This document shows positions 18,372-26,204 of a DNA stretch of 64,000 nt, one piece after another. This DNA is from Glycomyces niveus (GTDB lineage Bacteria; Actinomycetota; Actinomycetes; Mycobacteriales; Micromonosporaceae): the NCBI RefSeq assembly GCF_017592475.1, contig NZ_JAGFNP010000004.1, positions 310,001 to 374,000 on the forward strand, given 5' to 3'. The number at the start of each line of letters is the position of its first letter. Position 1 is the first letter of the stretch. The notes beneath the pieces were generated by a model. The model was given only the letters and a program-made list of their open reading frames with translations. It did not search any database and had not been told where the DNA came from. The translations under genes and the position numbers were made by a program.

Positions 18372-18512
18372 CTATGAAGCTCTGGCTTGTTCGGCGTCAG
18401 CCGCAAGCACGGCGAGGTTCAGTTCGCCGTCGCGGGCTCCGGCGACGAACGCCTGCCATTCGTTGGGGGTGTAGATCAGGATGGTCCCGTCGGGGTCGTC
18501 GAAGCGGCGCAT
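18372..18512 (-). pseudogene. DUF397 C-terminal fragment
   Basis: The frame ends with MRRFDDPDGT, then LIYTPNEWQAFVAGARDGEL, the diagnostic second half of DUF397, small proteins paired with XRE regulators in actinomycetes. The N-terminal SSYS/CVEVA half is missing: upstream the frame runs into sequence that on the other strand encodes a GH78 tail. It is a truncated copy created by a rearrangement. Confidence 0.6.
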
Positions 18513-18734
18513 CGCCACCAGTCCGTCACCGGGCTCACCGCGGCGCAGGCCGCCCACGACACCCCGTACGGCCGCGCCTCGATCGCCTGGACCCGCACGG
18601 AGGACGCCCTCCAGGTCGAGGTTCAGATCCCGTTCGGCGCCGACGGCATCCTCCAGCACGCGTCAGGCCAGACCGGGGCCCTCCCCGCCGGGTTGCACCG
18701 ACGCTCCTGGCCGATCGAGACGAACGGGGCCTGA
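18513..18734 (+). pseudogene. C-terminal fragment of a GH78 alpha-L-rhamnosidase
   Basis: The frame reads VTGLTAAQAAHDTPYGRASI, then WTRTEDALQVEVQIPFGADG and GLHRRSWPI, typical of the C-terminal beta-sandwich domain of bacterial rhamnosidases (the HxTPYG and xVxxPxG pattern). The catalytic domain is absent; upstream sequence is the DUF397 fragment on the opposite strand. It is a remnant, not a functional enzyme. Confidence 0.6.
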
Positions 18735-18838
18735 TCGCGACGGCCGACCAGGCTGCCGACGCTCCGGATCCGCCGCCTGGCGCGGACCGTGCACCGGCGC
18801 TTGTACGAAGTTCGGCCTGTGGGTCGGCCTCGGATGAC

Positions 18839-18883
18839 GCGACGGGGGCCGGCAGCAATCCCCCCTGCCTGAGCCCCCGTCGC
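18839..18883 (-). terminator. hairpin terminator of the CotH operon
   Basis: An 11-bp stem (GCGACGGGGGC / GCCCCCGTCGC) with an inner GGCAG/CTGCC lies directly downstream of the CotH stop on the minus strand. Confidence 0.7.
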
Positions 18884-18896
18884 GCCGGACCATCCC

Positions 18897-20453
18897 TCAG
18901 CTTGCTTCGAGTTGTACTGCCAGGAACTCCTCGCGCTGCTGGATGACCGTCTTGAGCGACTCCGCGGACGACGCCACATCGGCGGCGCCGTTGCGTTCCG
19001 CCGCCGCAGAGACGGTGTCGACCGCCTCCTCGGCCGCGCCGCTGGCGTAGATCCGTTCATAGAGGTCGTTATAGGCCTCCATGTAGACCTCCTGGAACGC
19101 CTCGGAGTCGAGGAACCGCTGCTTGAACTCGCCCGCGCCGGCGGACATCCCGCCGCCCATCCCCTCGGGCATGCCGCCTTCGGGCATCTCCATGCCTTCG
19201 GGCATCTCCATCCCCTCCGGCATTTCCATGCCCTCGGGCATCTCGCCCATGCCGCCGCCGCCCATGATGGACCCGGACTCGCCGGGCGCCAGTTCGGCGT
19301 TGGTCAGAGACAGGTCGAGGTCCCAGGTGATGACCGAGATCAGGCCGGTGTCGTAGTCGTACCAGAGGTAGTAGTTGCTGCCGGGCCCAGCCATGTCGTC
19401 GGTGTTGACGATCAAGTTCTGCAGCGCGGTGTAGTTCGCGAAGGATTCCACGTCGACCCAGTCGGCGAGCTCGGCGTCGAAGGTCGCGTCGTCGGCCGAG
19501 TCGAGCCACTCCAGGAAGTCGATGAGCGGCTGCACGTCCGCGGAGCCCTCCATGGTGACCTGCTTGAAATCGTCCTCGTACTCGCTCGGGTCCTGGCCCT
19601 GGTAGGCGAACTGGCCGCCAGCCCGTCCCTTGTAGAGCACGCCTTCGCTAGCGCCGTACTCCTCGTCGGCCCAGGTCACGTCCATCGCGTCGACGACCCT
19701 GCGGGTCACCGCCTCGGAGCCGTTCACCGAGACCTTGGAGTAGGTCCAGTCGTAGCTCGGCTCGCCACTGGCCTCGATCAACTCGAGTGCGACCGACTCG
19801 GTCAGGGTCGAACCGCCCATCCCCGAGTCGACGCGCAGCGTGATCTGCTGGTTGCCCTGGTAGACCTGGCCTTCGACGAACCTGGAGAAGTCCACCAGCC
19901 ACGGCAGCGACTCCGGGTCCTCGAAGCTCAGCGAACTGCCCATGCCGCCGAAGCCGCCCTCGCCGCCGCCGGGCATCTCCATGCCCTCCGGCATTTCCAT
20001 CCCCTCGGGCATCTCCATGCCTTCGGGCATCTCCATGTTCTCCGGCATCTCCTGGCCGCCCACGGTGATCTCGCCCCCGAGGCTCGCCAAGGTCGAGTTG
20101 CCCTTCAGACGGATGCCCACGTCGTTGATCGTGACGCCGTCAATGGTGATGTCGGCCTTGACCCACTCCTTCTCACCGGAGTCCTGGAACGTGTCGATCA
20201 TCTGCTGGTAGTCGTCCTCGCTGTACTCGAGGCTGATCTCATGCGCCACCGTCGTGTCGAACAGGTCCACAGTGCCCTGGACATCGTTGGTGACGACGAA
20301 CCCCTCGTTCGCCTCCGAGGTCACCACCGCGCTGACACGGATCGTGCCGACCGCCAGGACCAGGACCGCGACCAGGCCGATCGACCCGGCGATGAGCCGC
20401 CAGTAGTGCCGGACGCTCACCGGGATCCGGTGCCGCAGTGCCTTGGCGCTCAT
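18897..20453 (-). CDS. CotH kinase-family protein with Met-rich repeats
   Basis: 518 aa. The N-terminal membrane anchor (about 20-42) places the rest outside. The CotH fold follows: IRLKGNST near residue 115, LPWLVDFSRF, ALELIEASGE, YKGRAGG and the metal/ATP region ITWDLDLSL. Spore-coat CotH and relatives are atypical protein kinases. Two Met-rich insertions, at about 135-160 and 402-435, are tandem 6-residue units (MEMPEG), encoded by 18-bp repeats, an unusual addition that could bind Cu(I) or other soft metal. It is last gene of a VTC-DUF4956-CotH operon, starting 2 bases after DUF4956. The substrate is unknown. Confidence 0.8.
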   Translation of the reverse strand: MSAKALRHRIPVSVRHYWRLIAGSIGLVAVLVLAVGTIRVSAVVTSEANEGFVVTNDVQGTVDLFDTTVAHEISLEYSEDDYQQMIDTFQDSGEKEWVKADITIDGVTINDVGIRLKGNSTLASLGGEITVGGQEMPENMEMPEGMEMPEGMEMPEGMEMPGGGEGGFGGMGSSLSFEDPESLPWLVDFSRFVEGQVYQGNQQITLRVDSGMGGSTLTESVALELIEASGEPSYDWTYSKVSVNGSEAVTRRVVDAMDVTWADEEYGASEGVLYKGRAGGQFAYQGQDPSEYEDDFKQVTMEGSADVQPLIDFLEWLDSADDATFDAELADWVDVESFANYTALQNLIVNTDDMAGPGSNYYLWYDYDTGLISVITWDLDLSLTNAELAPGESGSIMGGGGMGEMPEGMEMPEGMEMPEGMEMPEGGMPEGMGGGMSAGAGEFKQRFLDSEAFQEVYMEAYNDLYERIYASGAAEEAVDTVSAAAERNGAADVASSAESLKTVIQQREEFLAVQLEAS

Positions 20454-20455
20454 GG

Positions 20456-21139
20456 CTACAGGTCCGTCTGGTCGTAGCCGGTCAGCACCGTCACCTGCTG
20501 GCCCTGCGTCACATCGCGCAGGTCCGCGAGCAGGTCGGCGGGTTTCTTCCCGGACTTGAGCTTCACGGTGAACGTCATCTCCGTCAGCGCCCCGCCCCTG
20601 ATCGTCTCCATGCTCACCTGCTCGTACTCGTCGGCGTGGCGGATCAGGACGTCGTCGACCTCGCCGGCCAGGTCCTCGTGCGCCGGCACCTGCACCTTGA
20701 CGACCTGGCGCTCCACGCTGTGCGCAAACCAGTTGAAACGGTGCATGATGAGCAGCACCAGGCAGATCACGGCGGTCGCGATGATCGCCAGCAGGTAGAA
20801 CCGCGTGCCGCAGGCCATGCCCACGCCCATCACCAGGAAGATGTACCCGACGTCGCGGGTCTCCTTGAGCGCGTTCCGGAACCGGATGATCGACAGCGCG
20901 CCGACGAGCGCGAACGCCCGCGCCACGTTCGAGCCGACGATCAGCATGATCATCGCGATGATCATCCCCATGATGATCAGCGTCTGCACATAGGACTGAC
21001 TGTAGGAGACGTTCCGGTGGGTCCGGCGGTACACCAGCGAGATCACGCAGCTGAGCACGAACGAGAGCGACAGCGAGATCGCGATGTCGGCGACGCTGAA
21101 CTCACCCGAGAGGTCGGTGAAATTGGTCAGGAAATCCAT
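20456..21139 (-). CDS. DUF4956 membrane protein
   Basis: 227 aa. Hydrophobic helices lie at about 20-40, 50-72, 95-112 and 115-135, then a soluble C-terminal domain (about 145-227) with an alternating beta pattern. The conserved stretch GALSIIRFRNALKETRD between helices is the DUF4956 hallmark. The family typically neighbours VTC-type polyphosphate polymerases and CotH proteins, as here; its biochemical role is unknown but a membrane partner of the polymerase is reasonable. It is the middle gene of the operon. Confidence 0.85.
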   Translation of the reverse strand: MDFLTNFTDLSGEFSVADIAISLSLSFVLSCVISLVYRRTHRNVSYSQSYVQTLIIMGMIIAMIMLIVGSNVARAFALVGALSIIRFRNALKETRDVGYIFLVMGVGMACGTRFYLLAIIATAVICLVLLIMHRFNWFAHSVERQVVKVQVPAHEDLAGEVDDVLIRHADEYEQVSMETIRGGALTEMTFTVKLKSGKKPADLLADLRDVTQGQQVTVLTGYDQTDL

Positions 21140-21182
21140 CTGGACGGCTGCTTTCCGCAGTTAGTGGGCGATGCCCGATCGG

Positions 21183-22040
21183 TTACTGGACAGCGGAGAC
21201 CGCCGGTGCGCCGGCGCCCTCCTGCTTGGCGTGGACGGCGAAGTCGTCCTCGACAGGAACGTGGAACGCCGAGCGCGGCGCCTGGCCGAACGCCTCGATG
21301 CTCTGGCAGTACTTGGAGACGCGGACGACCGCCATGCCCAAACGGGCCGAGAGGTCGGTGATCCAGTACGGGACCCGCTCGTTGGCCTTGACCTCCACCA
21401 CCGCTCTCGCGGGCGGGATGATCAGCCGGTTCTCGACCTCGGCCCCCAGGTGGAAATCCCGATCGCGGCCGCGCACGCGGTGGTCGATCGTCACCCGCAG
21501 CCCCAGATCGGCGTCGTAGCCGAGATAGGCCTCGCGGTTGTAGGCGGTGATCGCGGTCGGACGCAGTCCGTGCCCCTCGACCAGCCCGAGGACCTCTTCA
21601 AGGAACGGCCCCTGCTCCGGCTCGTGGTCGATGAGGACCCGCTCGTCGCAGAGCCTGCGGGCCAGCAGGTACGGGACCTTGACCCGGCGCTTCTGCGTCA
21701 CCCGGTTGACCCGCTGCTTGATCTCGACGTACACCGGGGTCTCGTCGGTGAGCTCGTGCCGCTCGCCGTAGGCGCGGACGCGGAGCTTCCGGCGGAAGTG
21801 CAGGCCCTCGATCTTCTCCCAGTAGTACCGCAGGGACTTCGAGTCGTAGTACAGGCTGGTCACCGGGTAGCCGCCGCGCACGGTGTACGGGTCGGCCTCC
21901 ATGCGCGCCCGCAGCTCCTCGCGCAGCCTCGGCACCTGGTCGTACGCGAGCAGGTACTTGATCTCGAACCGGTTGAACGAGTGCAGCGCGCTGGCGGTGC
22001 GGCGCAGGTGCGCGGCTTCTCCTCCGCTGAGTTGGCTCAT
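21183..22040 (-). CDS. VTC-domain polyphosphate polymerase-like protein
   Basis: 285 aa from ATG 22040, with AAGGAG 5 bases upstream. It is a VTC tunnel-fold domain: FNRFEIKYLL at the N-terminus, then YYDSKSLRYYWEKIEG, RKLRVRAYG, VYVEIKQR, AYNREAY, VTIDHRV, and AVVEVKANERVP at the end. These basic Arg/Lys and acidic Glu residues line the polyphosphate tunnel in the yeast Vtc4 family. It is cytosolic, as the first gene of the operon with DUF4956 and CotH. Polyphosphate synthesis or transfer is the best guess; activity of bacterial members is little studied. Confidence 0.82.
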   Translation of the reverse strand: MSQLSGGEAAHLRRTASALHSFNRFEIKYLLAYDQVPRLREELRARMEADPYTVRGGYPVTSLYYDSKSLRYYWEKIEGLHFRRKLRVRAYGERHELTDETPVYVEIKQRVNRVTQKRRVKVPYLLARRLCDERVLIDHEPEQGPFLEEVLGLVEGHGLRPTAITAYNREAYLGYDADLGLRVTIDHRVRGRDRDFHLGAEVENRLIIPPARAVVEVKANERVPYWITDLSARLGMAVVRVSKYCQSIEAFGQAPRSAFHVPVEDDFAVHAKQEGAGAPAVSAVQ

Positions 22041-22341
22041 CAACGCTCCTTGAATGCTTGGGAACGTCGACGAGTCAACCCGGCGAAGGTTTCAGTGAAC
22101 TCATGGTGAACTCAAAGTTGCCTCAGAGAAACACCCATATAAGGAATATCCATGCGGAAGGGATGACGCTACGTAATCCGTCGGCCCCTCGGTCGATGCG
22201 ATACGCGACGATCTCGGTCCCGTCATTCGCTGACACCGTGCCTTCCTCTCCTGCCTTCCCGGTGGCGGTGACCTGGTCGGAGAGCTCCGCAACCGCCACC
22301 TCGACAGGGCTCCGGAGCGGCCTCGAAGGCAATTCGGAGGT
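22041..22341. other. promoter region of the VTC operon
   Basis: 300 bases without a convincing gene. It holds the 11-base-phased direct repeat described next and separates the VTC operon from the histidine kinase gene, which lies upstream on the same strand. Confidence 0.45.
22096..22114 (-). promoter_or_regulatory. direct-repeat box, possible OmpR/PhoB-type site
   Basis: TGAACTCA occurs at 22096-22103 and again at 22107-22114, an 11-base period. Response regulators of the OmpR/PhoB class bind such tandem half-sites. The position, about 56-74 bases upstream of the VTC start, and the adjoining OmpR-type regulator gene make regulation of this operon by that system plausible. Confidence 0.4.
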
Positions 22342-23853
22342 TCACCTCTCGGGCAGCAGCACCCTGAACGTCGCACCACCGCCAGGGGTGGACGCCAAGC
22401 GCACGCAACCGCCATGGGTGGTGACGATCGCGGCCACGATCGACAACCCCAGGCCTGAGCCACCCTCATCTGCAGTCGTAACTCGGGCGCGGCCGGGATC
22501 GAGGCGGTAAAGCCGCTCGAAGACGGCTTCGGCGTGCTCGGCAGCAATACCGGGGCCGGTGTCAACGACTTCGACCACCGCGCAAGGCGGCGGCGGCACC
22601 TCCCCTACCTGCGCCAGGCATGGCGGTCCGGCACTGCCGCTCCAACCGAGGCGGACGGCGATCTGAGCCTGAGACGGGGTGTGCCGCAACGCGTTCGCCA
22701 CCAGGTTGGTGACCACTTGACGCAGGCGCGGCTCATCGCCGACGACGGCGACTGCGTCAAGCAGGTCTTCAGTACCTCCACTCAACGGCTCCAGGGAGAC
22801 GAAGCGGCCTCGCTCGCGCAGGTGCGCATCGCCGATGACGTCGGCGCAGATGCCCAGGAGATCGACCTCGCCTCGCCCGGAGGGGCGTTGCTCGTCGATC
22901 GCGGCCAAGAGCATGAGGTCGTCAAGCAGGAGCCGCATCCGCTGCGATTCGGCCACGATGCGGCCGACGGCCTCGTCGAGGACCGGGCCGGGCGGGGCGC
23001 CGCCGCGCTGGTAGAGCTGCGCGAAGCCGGTGATGGAGGTGAGCGGGGTACGCAGCTCGTGGGAGGCGTCGGCGAGGAACTGACGCAGTCGCCCTTCGGA
23101 TGCCGCGCTGTCGTCGAGACCAGCCTGGATGCGCGCGAGCATCATATTCAACGCCTGGCCGAGCCGGCCGGTCTCCGTATGGGGATCGGTGTCGGCCACG
23201 CGCTCGTCGAGCCGCCCTTCGGCGATCTGCACTGCGGTGACCTCCATGCGGTCGAGAGGACGTAGACCGATCCCGACCACCCACAGCGCGCCGACCGCGA
23301 GCAGCGCGAGAATGGCGAGGCTGACACCGCTGCCGATGAGCAGCAAGCTCTCGGTGGCCGCCTCCACGTGCTCGACCGACAGTGCGAGGACGACATAGCC
23401 GGTGTCGCCGTCCTTCTCGACGAGGACACGCCAAGCATTGCCGTCGGTGTCCTCGACTGTGTAAGGCGCCGCGCTTTCCGTGTGCTCCCCCAGGTCTCCC
23501 AGATCAGTCAGGGCGGGGAAGTCGACCTCCTCGTCACCGTCGCCGATGGCGTTCACGAAGGCGCCGTCGGCGTCGTAGACATAGACGCGCGGCACCTCCG
23601 GCATGTCGGTGGTCGGAGCGAACGGGTCACGGACTGGGCCACCGCCGGGCAGGTCGTCGACAGGGGCTCGCCGTTCGGCAATCTCGGCGGCGCCCCGCAG
23701 CTGTTCGTCGATCCGGTCGGTCAGCACCCCCTCCAGGAGGGCTGTGGCGGACACTATGGCGATGGCCAGCGCGAGCGCGCACAGTGCGACGGTGGTGACG
23801 GCCATGCGAGTGCGGACCGTCCAGTGTCGCCACCGGCGGAGCGCGGGTCTCAC
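22342..23853 (-). CDS. sensor histidine kinase
   Basis: 503 aa from GTG 23853, overlapping the regulator stop (GTGA). The N-terminal helix (about 20-40) and a second helix (about 170-195) enclose an extracytoplasmic sensor domain of 130 residues. HAMP follows, then HisKA with the phosphorylated His (ASHELRTPLTS), and an ATPase domain with N box (LVANALRHTP), G1 (DTGPGIA) and G2 (GSGLGLSIV). All motifs are intact. It pairs with the upstream OmpR-class regulator. The stimulus is unknown, but the neighbouring VTC-CotH operon is a likely target. Confidence 0.92.
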   Translation of the reverse strand: MRPALRRWRHWTVRTRMAVTTVALCALALAIAIVSATALLEGVLTDRIDEQLRGAAEIAERRAPVDDLPGGGPVRDPFAPTTDMPEVPRVYVYDADGAFVNAIGDGDEEVDFPALTDLGDLGEHTESAAPYTVEDTDGNAWRVLVEKDGDTGYVVLALSVEHVEAATESLLLIGSGVSLAILALLAVGALWVVGIGLRPLDRMEVTAVQIAEGRLDERVADTDPHTETGRLGQALNMMLARIQAGLDDSAASEGRLRQFLADASHELRTPLTSITGFAQLYQRGGAPPGPVLDEAVGRIVAESQRMRLLLDDLMLLAAIDEQRPSGRGEVDLLGICADVIGDAHLRERGRFVSLEPLSGGTEDLLDAVAVVGDEPRLRQVVTNLVANALRHTPSQAQIAVRLGWSGSAGPPCLAQVGEVPPPPCAVVEVVDTGPGIAAEHAEAVFERLYRLDPGRARVTTADEGGSGLGLSIVAAIVTTHGGCVRLASTPGGGATFRVLLPER

Positions 23854-24566
23854 TGATCGGCCCTCGGGAGCCTGAGCGAGTATCCGAAGCCGCGGACGGT
23901 GTGGATCAGCGGCGGGTCGACCATGTCGATCTTCTTGCGCAGGTAGTAGATGTACGACTCGACGATGCGGCCGCTGCCGCCGAAGTCGTACGCCCACACC
24001 CGATCAAGGATCTGGTCCTTGCTGACGACCTTGCCGGCGTTGATCATCAGATAGCGGAGCAGTTTGAACTCCGTGGGGGACAGACCGACCGTCTTTCCCG
24101 CACGGCGCACCTCGTGCACGGTGTCGTCGAGTTCGAGGTCGTGGTAGCGCAGCACCTCCTGTTCGAGGACGATCGGTGCGGAGGTGACGCGACGCAGGAT
24201 CGCCTGCACCCGCAGGACGACCTCTTCGAGGTCGAACGGCTTGGTCACGTAGTCGTCGCCGCCGACGGTCAACCCGGTGACTCTGTCGCGCACCGAGTGG
24301 CGGGCGGTCAGGAACAGGACCGGGGTCTGGCGTCCCTCGGCACGCAACCGCTCGGCCACAGCGAAGCCGTCCATATCGGGCAGCATGACGTCGAGGATGA
24401 CCAGGTCGGGCTCGAATTCGTCGGCGGCGTGCAGGCATTCGGTACCATCTTGGGCGACCTCGACCTCGAAGCCGGTGAGTCGCAGCGTGGCCGACAGCAG
24501 CGCGCGAATGTTCTCCTCGTCGTCGACGACCAGAATTCGGTCTTTGCGCTCAGGCGAGATGCTCAC
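23850..24566 (-). CDS. OmpR/PhoB-family response regulator
   Basis: 238 aa from GTG 24566, placed by GGAGGAG a few bases upstream; an ATG 27 bases further up lacks such a site. The receiver domain has the acidic pair (VVDDEEN), phospho-acceptor Asp (VILDVMLPDMDG), Thr (LTARH) and Lys (VTKPFD). The C-terminal winged helix ends with the typical HTVRGFGYSL. It overlaps the kinase gene by 4 bases. Confidence 0.93.
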   Translation of the reverse strand: MSISPERKDRILVVDDEENIRALLSATLRLTGFEVEVAQDGTECLHAADEFEPDLVILDVMLPDMDGFAVAERLRAEGRQTPVLFLTARHSVRDRVTGLTVGGDDYVTKPFDLEEVVLRVQAILRRVTSAPIVLEQEVLRYHDLELDDTVHEVRRAGKTVGLSPTEFKLLRYLMINAGKVVSKDQILDRVWAYDFGGSGRIVESYIYYLRKKIDMVDPPLIHTVRGFGYSLRLPRADQ

Positions 24567-24804
24567 CGAAGCTCCTCCCTGAAGTCCGTTCATTGGTGTC
24601 CGGCTCGGCCGAGGCGTCGCAGCAAGGAGCCCGGTGCGGATATGAGGATCACTGTGCTGAGGACAATCCCATGCAGGAGATCTTCGACTTCGTTCCTGGG
24701 TGCGGGCTCAAGCCGACCTCAGAGCCGACTCGGAATCCGACTCCTAGCTGATCTTGAGCCGAGTTCGAGCAGTTCTCAACGTCAAGGGCGGACAGTATGC
24801 CGCT

Positions 24805-25404
24805 ATGCGCACCATTTCCTCCTTGCCGCGGCATCTCCTGCACGTGGTTGCATTCACGGCCGCCGGCCTTCTCCTGACCGCCTGCGGATCCGGAGTCGAA
24901 ACCGACGAGAACCCCGACGAGAGCGCCTCTACCAGCGGCGACGCGATGAGCGCCTATGTCGCCTGCATTGAGGAACAGGGCATCGAGCTGCCCGAGGGCT
25001 GGGCGGCCGACCTCGGCGGCGGAATGCCGAGCTTCGATCCTGAGAATGCTCCGACGGACCTGCCGACGGATATGCCCACTGAAATGTCCGGGGGGATGCC
25101 GAGCGACATGCCTTCCGGCGGCTTCGGCGGCGGAGTCGAAGCCCCTGAAGGCGTCAGCGACGAGGACTGGCAGGCGGCCCAAGAAGCCTGCACGGACGAG
25201 ATGCCCGTGGGCGGCGGCTTCCCCAGAGGCGAGGCTCCGGGCTCGGACGAGCCCGATGATCCCGCCGCCTACCGCGACTGCCTCGCGGGGCGCGGTGTGG
25301 AACTCGGCGACGACCAGTCCCAGCTCGACGAAGCCGACCCAGAAGTCGCCGCCGCGATAGAGGAATGCACGGCGCGCACCCCCGAGTCGAGCACTGGGTC
25401 TTAG
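24805..25404 (+). CDS. lipoprotein with two Cys-containing repeats and a Met/Pro linker
   Basis: 199 aa. ATG 24805 begins a signal peptide ending in the lipobox LLTACGS. Two related short segments follow, AYVACIEEQGIELPEG and AYRDCLAGRGVELGDD, the repeat seen in actinobacterial lipoproteins linked to export systems. Between them lies a linker of DMPTEMSGGMPSDMP type that resembles the Met/Pro repeats of the CotH protein. It is transcribed away from the two-component genes, so it could be part of the same regulon. No function is assigned. Confidence 0.7.
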   Translation: MRTISSLPRHLLHVVAFTAAGLLLTACGSGVETDENPDESASTSGDAMSAYVACIEEQGIELPEGWAADLGGGMPSFDPENAPTDLPTDMPTEMSGGMPSDMPSGGFGGGVEAPEGVSDEDWQAAQEACTDEMPVGGGFPRGEAPGSDEPDDPAAYRDCLAGRGVELGDDQSQLDEADPEVAAAIEECTARTPESSTGS

Positions 25405-25650
25405 CTCTTCCCGATTGGTTGAACTCCCGCCCGGGTCATGTCACAGTCCGTACGCCCCAACCTGCAGGAACACGACTCCTCACCGAGTTTTCTCGGCCTT
25501 CGCCGAGTCCGGCATCTAACACGCGGTCCGCAATGCGACGGTGATCGGCGACGGCGGCTACATCGAGACCTCGGCGATCACCCCGTATCGCCGAGGATGA
25601 TGCGACATGTTGACCGGACTAGTGGTCATTGGTGCGGTTCCGCGCCAACG

Positions 25651-25809
25651 ATGCGCCAGGGCAAGGCGCTCCTGTCAGCCAGCAAGGGCCGCCCGATCCA
25701 CGCATACATCGCGCTGTCGATGTTCACCGGCGTCCGCACCGAGGAAGCCCGGCCCCTGGAGTGGGCCCATACTCACCTCAACCCGGTCCAAGGGCAGACC
25801 TGCTCGTGA
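25651..25809 (+). pseudogene. core fragment of a tyrosine recombinase
   Basis: The frame reads ALLSASKGRPIHAYIALSMF, then TGVRTEEARPLEW, the helix pair with the first catalytic Arg (TGxRxxE) of phage-type integrases. It ends at a stop soon afterwards, and neither the N-terminal arm-binding domain nor the HxxR/Tyr half is present. It lies 118 bases before the right repeat beside tRNA-Leu, where an integrase gene would be expected. The preceding 246 bases show nothing recognisable. Confidence 0.65.
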
Positions 25810-25926
25810 CCAGCAACAGCCGATCAGCAACGGCGCCTTCGGAACGGCTCCAGAAACAGGCTCGAATGGCTCCCCTATTGGCTCCCCGCGGCCCTCTACA
25901 AAGGCATCACGCGGGGCCGCCCGAAG

Positions 25927-25963
25927 ACACGAAAAAGGCCCTGTTACCAGGGCCTTTAATCTG
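25927..25963. repeat. right copy of the 37-bp direct repeat; terminator of tRNA-Leu
   Basis: It matches 7934-7970 at 35 of 37 positions. The 10-bp stem AAAGGCCCTG/CAGGGCCTTT followed on the minus strand by TTTTTC directly adjoins the tRNA 3' end and so terminates it. Confidence 0.75.
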
Positions 25964-26048
25964 TGCGCGAGGGGGGACTTGAACCCCCACGTCCATAATA
26001 GGACACTAGCACCTCAAGCTAGCGCGTCTGCCATTCCGCCACCCGCGC
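25964..26048 (-). tRNA. tRNA-Leu, anticodon GAG
   Basis: 85 bases without encoded CCA. Read on the minus strand, the acceptor GCGCGGG pairs with CTCGCGC, with one G-U pair. The anticodon arm CTAGC / GCTAG closes the loop TTGAGGT, giving anticodon GAG (codons CUC and CUU). A long variable arm with stem GTCC/GGAC marks a class II tRNA, and the T arm carries GGTTCAAGTCC. Such genes are classic integration sites; the neighbouring integrase fragment and direct repeat fit that. Confidence 0.95.
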
Positions 26049-26204
26049 GTGCACAGTGATTCTATATGTGGTTGTGTTGAGCTGCCAGTTTGTTCTTTTC
26101 GATCACCCCGGCAACGAGATGAAACTTTACACGATGCTTTCGGGGGTTCGCCAAGGGGGGTTCGCGGTCGGGTGGGGGTGCCGGCGGCGGCTAGGCTGGG
26201 GGGC

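Noticed and set aside
19140-20050. Repeated short sequences as a CRISPR array
   Set aside because: The repeats are in-frame 18-bp coding units (MEMPEG) without spacers.
18912-20477. Long open frame antisense to the CotH gene
   Set aside because: It is a by-product of GC-rich third positions: the complementary strand encodes a recognisable CotH protein with start site and operon context. The same applies to long antisense frames opposite the AfsR-like, ribBA and GH2 genes.
24720-24745. CCGACTC repeats as a second response-regulator site before the lipoprotein
   Set aside because: The period is 12, not 11, and the sequence does not match the TGAACTCA box.
25960-26050. Short open frame containing ARGDLNPH
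   Set aside because: This peptide is the familiar false translation of a tRNA T-arm region; the sequence is tRNA-Leu.
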